Shown here piece after piece: positions 59,771 to 64,000 of a stretch of DNA of 64,000 bases. Where the stretch lies: assembly GCA_964586215.1 (NCBI GenBank), contig CAZPHA010000010.1, forward strand, positions 14,405 through 78,404. Reading direction: 5' to 3'. Position 1 is the first letter of the stretch. Every line of letters begins with the position of its first letter. Origin of the DNA: Ferruginibacter sp964586215. GTDB lineage: Bacteria > Bacteroidota > Bacteroidia > Chitinophagales > Chitinophagaceae. Position numbers and translations under genes: made by a program. The notes under the pieces were generated by a model. The model was not told where the DNA came from and searched no databases. It saw nothing but the letters and a program-made list of their open reading frames with translations.

Positions 59771-62254
59771 ATGAATTATAATTATAATCAACAAACAATC
59801 GCTTTACCTGCTACAGCCACCACCTGGGCTCATGTAATATTACCCCTGGCACTGCCTACCACTTATACGTATGCCATTCCTGAGCATTTTAGTGATCTGA
59901 TAAAAGTAGGCGTACGAGTAGAGGTCAATTTAGGAAAGAAAAAAAAATATGCCGGAATTATTAAAGAAATTACTACTCAAAAGCCGCCTTATCCTACCAA
60001 AGAAATATTAAATGTATTAGATGAGGAACCGGTGCTTTATCCGGAACAATTAAAACTTTGGCATTGGATCAGCAATTATTATATGTGTAGCGAAGGCGAA
60101 GTAATGATTGCTGCATTGCCTGCACATTTTAAATTAAGCAGCGAAACAATTTTATTGTATAATGAAGAAAATGAGTACGATTTTACAGATTTAAACGATG
60201 ATGAATATATTGTAGCAGAAGCTTTATCTATAAAAAAAGAAATAAAAATTACTGAAATACAGGAGCTGTTGGATGTTACCCACGTCTACCCGGTAATTAA
60301 AAATTTAATCGATAAAAATATTTGCCGGGTCTGGGAGCAAATGACTGAAAAATACAAAGCCAAGCTGGAAAATTATGTCATCCTCCACCCTACCTATCAC
60401 AATGAAGAAGCACTTAGTGAGAAACTGAACGACTGGAAAGGAGCTCCCAAACAAATGGAGTTACTACTGGCTTATTTGCATCTACAAAAAACGCAGGGCG
60501 AAGTTATACAATCTGAGCTGTTGAAAAAAGCAGGCGCTACGCCGGCACAACTAAAAGGATTGGTGCAAAAAGATATTTTACTTGTTGAAAAACGAAGCGT
60601 AGACAGGATAAAAGTATTGCCCAAAACAGTACAACTCGATTTTGAATTAAGCGAAGCTCAAAATGATGCTTATCAGGCGATAGGCGACAAATTGAAGGAA
60701 AAAAATGTATGCCTTTTGCATGGTATTACGAGTAGTGGAAAAACGCAGATTTATATCAGGTTGATGGAGACTTATTTTAGCGCCGGCAAACAAGTACTGT
60801 ATTTACTTCCGGAAATTGCACTCACTACACAAATTATCAGAAGGCTTCAAAAACATTTTGGCGGTAATATTGCTATTTATCATTCAAAATTTAATAACAA
60901 TGAAAGAGTAGAACTGTGGAATAAAATAAAAACCGGAGAAGTAAAAATGGTAGTGGGCGCCAGAAGCGCCTTGTTTTTACCATTTCAGCAGTTAGGCCTT
61001 GTCATTGTGGATGAAGAGCATGACGGCTCCTACAAACAACAGGAACCTGCACCTCGATACAATGCACGGGATACGGCTATTTTTTATGCATCGCTTTTTA
61101 ATGCAAAAGTATTATTGGGAAGCGCCACTCCTTCCGTAGAGTCTTACTACAATGCTTATCACCATAAATATGGCCTGGTAGAGTTAAACGATCGCTTTGG
61201 TGGCATTCAATTACCTGCCATAGAGATTGTTGATACCCGCCAAATGTCGAAGAAAGAGAAAGTTATGCTAAGCCCTCCATTAAAAGATGCCATCCAAAAT
61301 GCTCTGGATAAAAATAAGCAGGTTATTCTTTTTCAAAACAGACGTGGTTATAATCCCTATATGATCTGCGGTACCTGTGGCTTTATTCCACAGTGTATAC
61401 ATTGCAGTGTATCGCTTACCCTCCATAAATTTAGCAATAGATTACACTGTCATTACTGTGCAAGCACTTATCCCAAACTGATTACATGCCCTGGATGTGG
61501 GTCAAATGAATGGCTGGAAAAAAATTTTGGCACAGAAAAAATAGAAGAGTTGTTAGATGAAGAGTTCCCTAATCATAAAGTTGGAAGGATGGATGTGGAT
61601 AATGTTCGTGGCAAAACGGATCATGACAATTTAATACAAGCATTTGAGCAACATCGTTTAGATATCTTAGTAGGCACACAAATGGTGGTAAAAGGTCTCG
61701 ACTTTGATAATGTAAGCCTGGTAGGTATTTTGGATGCAGATGGTTTATTGAGCTTTGCCGATTTTAGGGTAAATGAAAAAGCTTATCAGCTTATGGAACA
61801 GGTAAGCGGTCGTGCCGGAAGAAAAGGTGAACAAGGTAAAGTAATGATTCAAGCCAGTAATGTACAACATCCGATTTTGCAGATGTTGCTGCAACATGAT
61901 TATAAAAGATTTTATGAGGAAGAGATCGCCGGCAGGCAACAATTTTTTTATCCGCCTTTCAGTAGAATTATCTTACTTACATTAAGACATAAAGACAAAA
62001 TACGAGTTACCGAAGCAGCCGATCATTTAGCTGCATCGCTTAAGCAGGATTTAAAAAACCATATTATTGGCCCTGCAGATCCTGTAGTCAACAGAGTTAG
62101 AAATCAGTATTTAAAAGAAATTTTAATAAAATTGCCTAAAGAGCCAGGCCTGTTAAACAGATATAAAAGCGCCATTCATAACCACATCAGTCTGCTGCAT
62201 AGCGAGAAAAAATACAGGAGTGTGTTTGTGGTAGCGGATGTTGATGCAGTTTAA
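59771..62254 (+). CDS. priA: primosomal replication restart helicase PriA
   Basis: An 827-residue 3'-5' helicase that restarts stalled forks. N-terminal DNA-binding region (about 20-110), then helicase lobe 1 with LLHGITSSGKTQIY (Walker A, about 317-330) and IVDEEHDGSYKQQ (DEEH, about 415-427), then zinc-binding cysteines in the insert (CGTCGF, CIHC, CHYC, CPGCG) and lobe 2 with QMVVKGLDFDNV and SGRAGRKG. All eight cysteines expected are present. Not coupled to its neighbours. Confidence 0.97.
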   Translation: MNYNYNQQTIALPATATTWAHVILPLALPTTYTYAIPEHFSDLIKVGVRVEVNLGKKKKYAGIIKEITTQKPPYPTKEILNVLDEEPVLYPEQLKLWHWISNYYMCSEGEVMIAALPAHFKLSSETILLYNEENEYDFTDLNDDEYIVAEALSIKKEIKITEIQELLDVTHVYPVIKNLIDKNICRVWEQMTEKYKAKLENYVILHPTYHNEEALSEKLNDWKGAPKQMELLLAYLHLQKTQGEVIQSELLKKAGATPAQLKGLVQKDILLVEKRSVDRIKVLPKTVQLDFELSEAQNDAYQAIGDKLKEKNVCLLHGITSSGKTQIYIRLMETYFSAGKQVLYLLPEIALTTQIIRRLQKHFGGNIAIYHSKFNNNERVELWNKIKTGEVKMVVGARSALFLPFQQLGLVIVDEEHDGSYKQQEPAPRYNARDTAIFYASLFNAKVLLGSATPSVESYYNAYHHKYGLVELNDRFGGIQLPAIEIVDTRQMSKKEKVMLSPPLKDAIQNALDKNKQVILFQNRRGYNPYMICGTCGFIPQCIHCSVSLTLHKFSNRLHCHYCASTYPKLITCPGCGSNEWLEKNFGTEKIEELLDEEFPNHKVGRMDVDNVRGKTDHDNLIQAFEQHRLDILVGTQMVVKGLDFDNVSLVGILDADGLLSFADFRVNEKAYQLMEQVSGRAGRKGEQGKVMIQASNVQHPILQMLLQHDYKRFYEEEIAGRQQFFYPPFSRIILLTLRHKDKIRVTEAADHLAASLKQDLKNHIIGPADPVVNRVRNQYLKEILIKLPKEPGLLNRYKSAIHNHISLLHSEKKYRSVFVVADVDAV

Positions 62255-62260
62255 ATAAGT

Positions 62261-62290
62261 TTGGTATTAGGGTATTGAGGTAATGGGTAT
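62261..62290. repeat. GGTATT-unit short repeat overlapping the first murB ATG
   Basis: Degenerate units GGTATTAG, GGTATTGA, GGTAATG, GGTATT in tandem. The upstream ATG at 62283 lies inside it, which argues that the real murB start is the later ATG at 62304. Confidence 0.5.
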
Positions 62291-62303
62291 TAAAAAAAAT
62301 GAG

Positions 62304-63332
62304 ATGAATATTCAACAAAATATTTCACTAAAAAAATATAATACGTTTGGCATTGACGTAATTACTAAATATTTTTTTGCTTTAAAATCTATTGATCAAC
62401 TAACAGATTTTTTTGAGTATAAAAAACTATCATCTGTCATCTCTCCACTATCAACTTGTATTTTAGGAGGAGGTAGTAATATCCTGTTTACAAAAAATTT
62501 TGAAGGCATCATTGTTAAAAACGAGTTGACAGGAATGAAGATTATAAAGGAAGATGAGCATCATGTATATGTAAAAGCAGCAGCAGGTGAAAACTGGCAT
62601 CGGTTTGTATTATTTTGTCTGGAACATAATCTGGCAGGCGTCGAAAACCTTGCTTTGATACCCGGAAATGTTGGAGCCAGCCCCATGCAAAATATCGGGG
62701 CCTATGGCGTGGAGTTAAAAGATGTATTTTATGAACTGGAAGCCTTTCATATTGAAGACAAAAAGCTGGTAATTTTTACTAACAACGATTGCGAATTCGG
62801 GTACCGTGAAAGTGTTTTTAAGAAGAAGTATAAAGATCAATTTATTATTACCCAAGTCATATTCAGGCTTTCGAAAAAAGCCAATCTTAACACATCGTAT
62901 GGAGCTATTGAGGAAGAATTGATTAAAATGAAAATTCAAACCCCTACCATACAAAACGTTGCACAGGCGGTTATCAATATACGAAGCAGTAAATTACCTG
63001 ACCCGGCACAAATTGGCAATGCAGGTAGCTTTTTTAAAAACCCTACAATTTCTAATACATTTTTTACTGAATTAAAAAACAATTTTCCTGGGTTAGTTGG
63101 CTATCCTTTGGCAGATGGTAACGTTAAATTAGCCGCCGGGTGGCTGATAGAGCAATGCGGCTGGAAAGGCTTTCGCAAAAATGACGCCGGCTGCTATTCC
63201 AAACAGGCGCTGGTATTAGTGAACTACGGCAATGCCACAGGTAAAGAAATTTATGATTTAAGTGAAGAAGTATTGCAAAGTGTACGGCAAAAATTTAATG
63301 TTTTGCTGGAAAGAGAAGTCAATATTGTTTAA
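62304..63332 (+). CDS. murB: UDP-N-acetylenolpyruvoylglucosamine reductase
   Basis: Second step of the MurA-MurB branch of peptidoglycan synthesis: reduces UDP-GlcNAc-enolpyruvate with NADPH and FAD to UDP-MurNAc. 342 residues from the ATG at 62304 (MNIQQNISLKKYNTFGID). FAD-site blocks are ILGGGSNILF, IPGNVGASPMQNIGAYGVE and FGYRESVFK; catalytic Ser is in GNAGSFFKNP and the terminal Glu in LLEREVNIV. The PLADGNVKLAAGWLIEQCGWKG blocks are typical of type I MurB. An unusual LSSVISPLSTC stretch before ILGGG is repeat-like (see findings). Confidence 0.96.
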   Translation: MNIQQNISLKKYNTFGIDVITKYFFALKSIDQLTDFFEYKKLSSVISPLSTCILGGGSNILFTKNFEGIIVKNELTGMKIIKEDEHHVYVKAAAGENWHRFVLFCLEHNLAGVENLALIPGNVGASPMQNIGAYGVELKDVFYELEAFHIEDKKLVIFTNNDCEFGYRESVFKKKYKDQFIITQVIFRLSKKANLNTSYGAIEEELIKMKIQTPTIQNVAQAVINIRSSKLPDPAQIGNAGSFFKNPTISNTFFTELKNNFPGLVGYPLADGNVKLAAGWLIEQCGWKGFRKNDAGCYSKQALVLVNYGNATGKEIYDLSEEVLQSVRQKFNVLLEREVNIV

Positions 63333-63344
63333 GACGTTTTTACT

Positions 63345-63941
63345 TTAATAATAACTTTTGAAGCCCTGTAAGAGGTCTTCAATTTTTTTATCCCACTCCT
63401 GCTGTTTCGCTTCCAACTGACCATTATTAGTTTCCCGATCATACTGACCCTGTAATTTATTCATGAAAGTATAGGTATCATTATAAATATCAGTTAATAA
63501 TTTCTTATAGTTTTTATTGGTAAATGTCGCTTCTTGCAATTTTTTAATAAATACACAGGTACCTATGTAAGCGATATCAAAATGTTTTTGTTCATGGTTC
63601 AACACATAAGGTAATTTTTTATCCGGCAATACCCAGGATCTGCTTTTACTAAAAAAACAGTAAATATGTATGGTAAAATCAGACTGTGCACCTATTGAAT
63701 GTAAGCCAGCCTTATAGCCAAACCCTGCCGTTGTAATTGCTCCGGCTTTACCGTTAAACACCGGCTTCCCCTGAAAATTATCCCAATTTAATTGATGGGC
63801 AGTATCATAATAAATGGTATCACTATTTGCAAAAGATTGAGGATGATGAAATTTTATAGTAACATTGAATTGTGCCTTAGTGGCAACGTACACAAAAATA
63901 AAAATAGCAACCGTAGTAAATTTGGTTAATATTGCCCTCAT
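63345..63941 (-). CDS. secreted DUF922-like putative metalloprotease
   Basis: A 198-residue protein with a signal peptide (FTTVAIFIFVYVATKAQ, ending about residue 24). The block YVLNHEQKHFDIAYI (about 111-125) contains HExxHF-type HEQKHFD, a zincin-like motif, and WDNFQGKP (about 53-60) is the other family signature of DUF922. Probably a periplasmic or secreted enzyme of unknown substrate. It converges with murB, 12 bases apart. Confidence 0.85.
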   Translation of the reverse strand: MRAILTKFTTVAIFIFVYVATKAQFNVTIKFHHPQSFANSDTIYYDTAHQLNWDNFQGKPVFNGKAGAITTAGFGYKAGLHSIGAQSDFTIHIYCFFSKSRSWVLPDKKLPYVLNHEQKHFDIAYIGTCVFIKKLQEATFTNKNYKKLLTDIYNDTYTFMNKLQGQYDRETNNGQLEAKQQEWDKKIEDLLQGFKSYY

Positions 63942-64000
63942 AATTTTTTGTAACTATTCAGTCCTCCTAAAATTACATTTTTTTTGCATTTCAAAAAAAT

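Overview
The window looks like a chromosomal piece of a low-GC Bacteroidota, most likely family Chitinophagaceae. Four things point there. The genome-lineage families DUF3276/PUR, DUF2723, DUF4295 (bL38), DUF6799 and DUF4142 are present. The ribosomal cluster order is rpmB-rpmG-DUF4295-ftsY. Shine-Dalgarno sequences are almost absent. Several promoters match the Bacteroidota consensus (TTTG, about 17-20 bases, TAnnTTTG). No phage, plasmid or CRISPR locus is visible. Genus-level assignment cannot be made from the sequence alone.

Layout. 0.3-5 kb: a small dimeric-barrel protein, a GNAT acetyltransferase and a split histidine-utilisation block (hutH, a small antitoxin-like ORF, hutU). 5-9 kb: secreted BNR-repeat protein, PUR-type nucleic-acid binder and ABC half-transporter. 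9-18 kb: a signalling block with a soluble multi-PAS histidine kinase and its receiver, a sigma54-dependent NtrC-type regulator, a lone receiver protein preceded by a near-perfect -24/-12 (sigma54) promoter, and a membrane CHASE3 kinase that also has a candidate sigma54 promoter. 18-20.6 kb and 30.6-34.6 kb: stress-type small proteins (DUF4142, YtxH, KGG-repeat, YciF ferritin-like, stand-alone LigD phosphoesterase domain, DUF6799). 20.7-30.4 kb: a three-gene envelope operon, TamB then TamA/BamA-like then an AsmA-like protein. 34.7-41.4 kb: tRNA-Ser(UGA), an AAA+/VWA pair, a GT-C type DUF2723 protein, OsmC. 41.5-43.5 kb: rpmB-rpmG-bL38-ftsY. 43.7-49.9 kb: two Usp proteins, a PPOX-fold protein, a LOG-family protein, a hypothetical protein and a convergent kinase plus receiver-CRP regulator. 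49.9-50.9 kb: a RhuM-Fic gene sitting between two 60-bp direct repeats that duplicate the kinase start. 51-55.8 kb: transporters (APC, DAACS, DedA, MFS). 56-64 kb: PolX-like exonuclease, lysine/alanine-rich histone-like protein, rplU-rpmA, acyltransferase, priA, murB, DUF922.

How it may work together. Two regulatory circuits can be proposed from the DNA. First, the NtrC regulator, the receiver gene with the sigma54 promoter and the CHASE3 kinase form one local sigma54 circuit. Second, the PAS kinase plus receiver-CRP protein probably controls the neighbouring Usp cluster through two TGAT-N4-ATCA palindromes found in front of the first Usp gene and of the hypothetical gene. Intergenic spaces hold several families of degenerate short-unit repeats with inverted arms (TTTGGGG; ATGTTAAA/ATGTTGAA; AATTGATAAT), often reaching into the ends of coding sequences. 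These, the Fic insertion and the sigma54 circuit are the parts most worth a second look.
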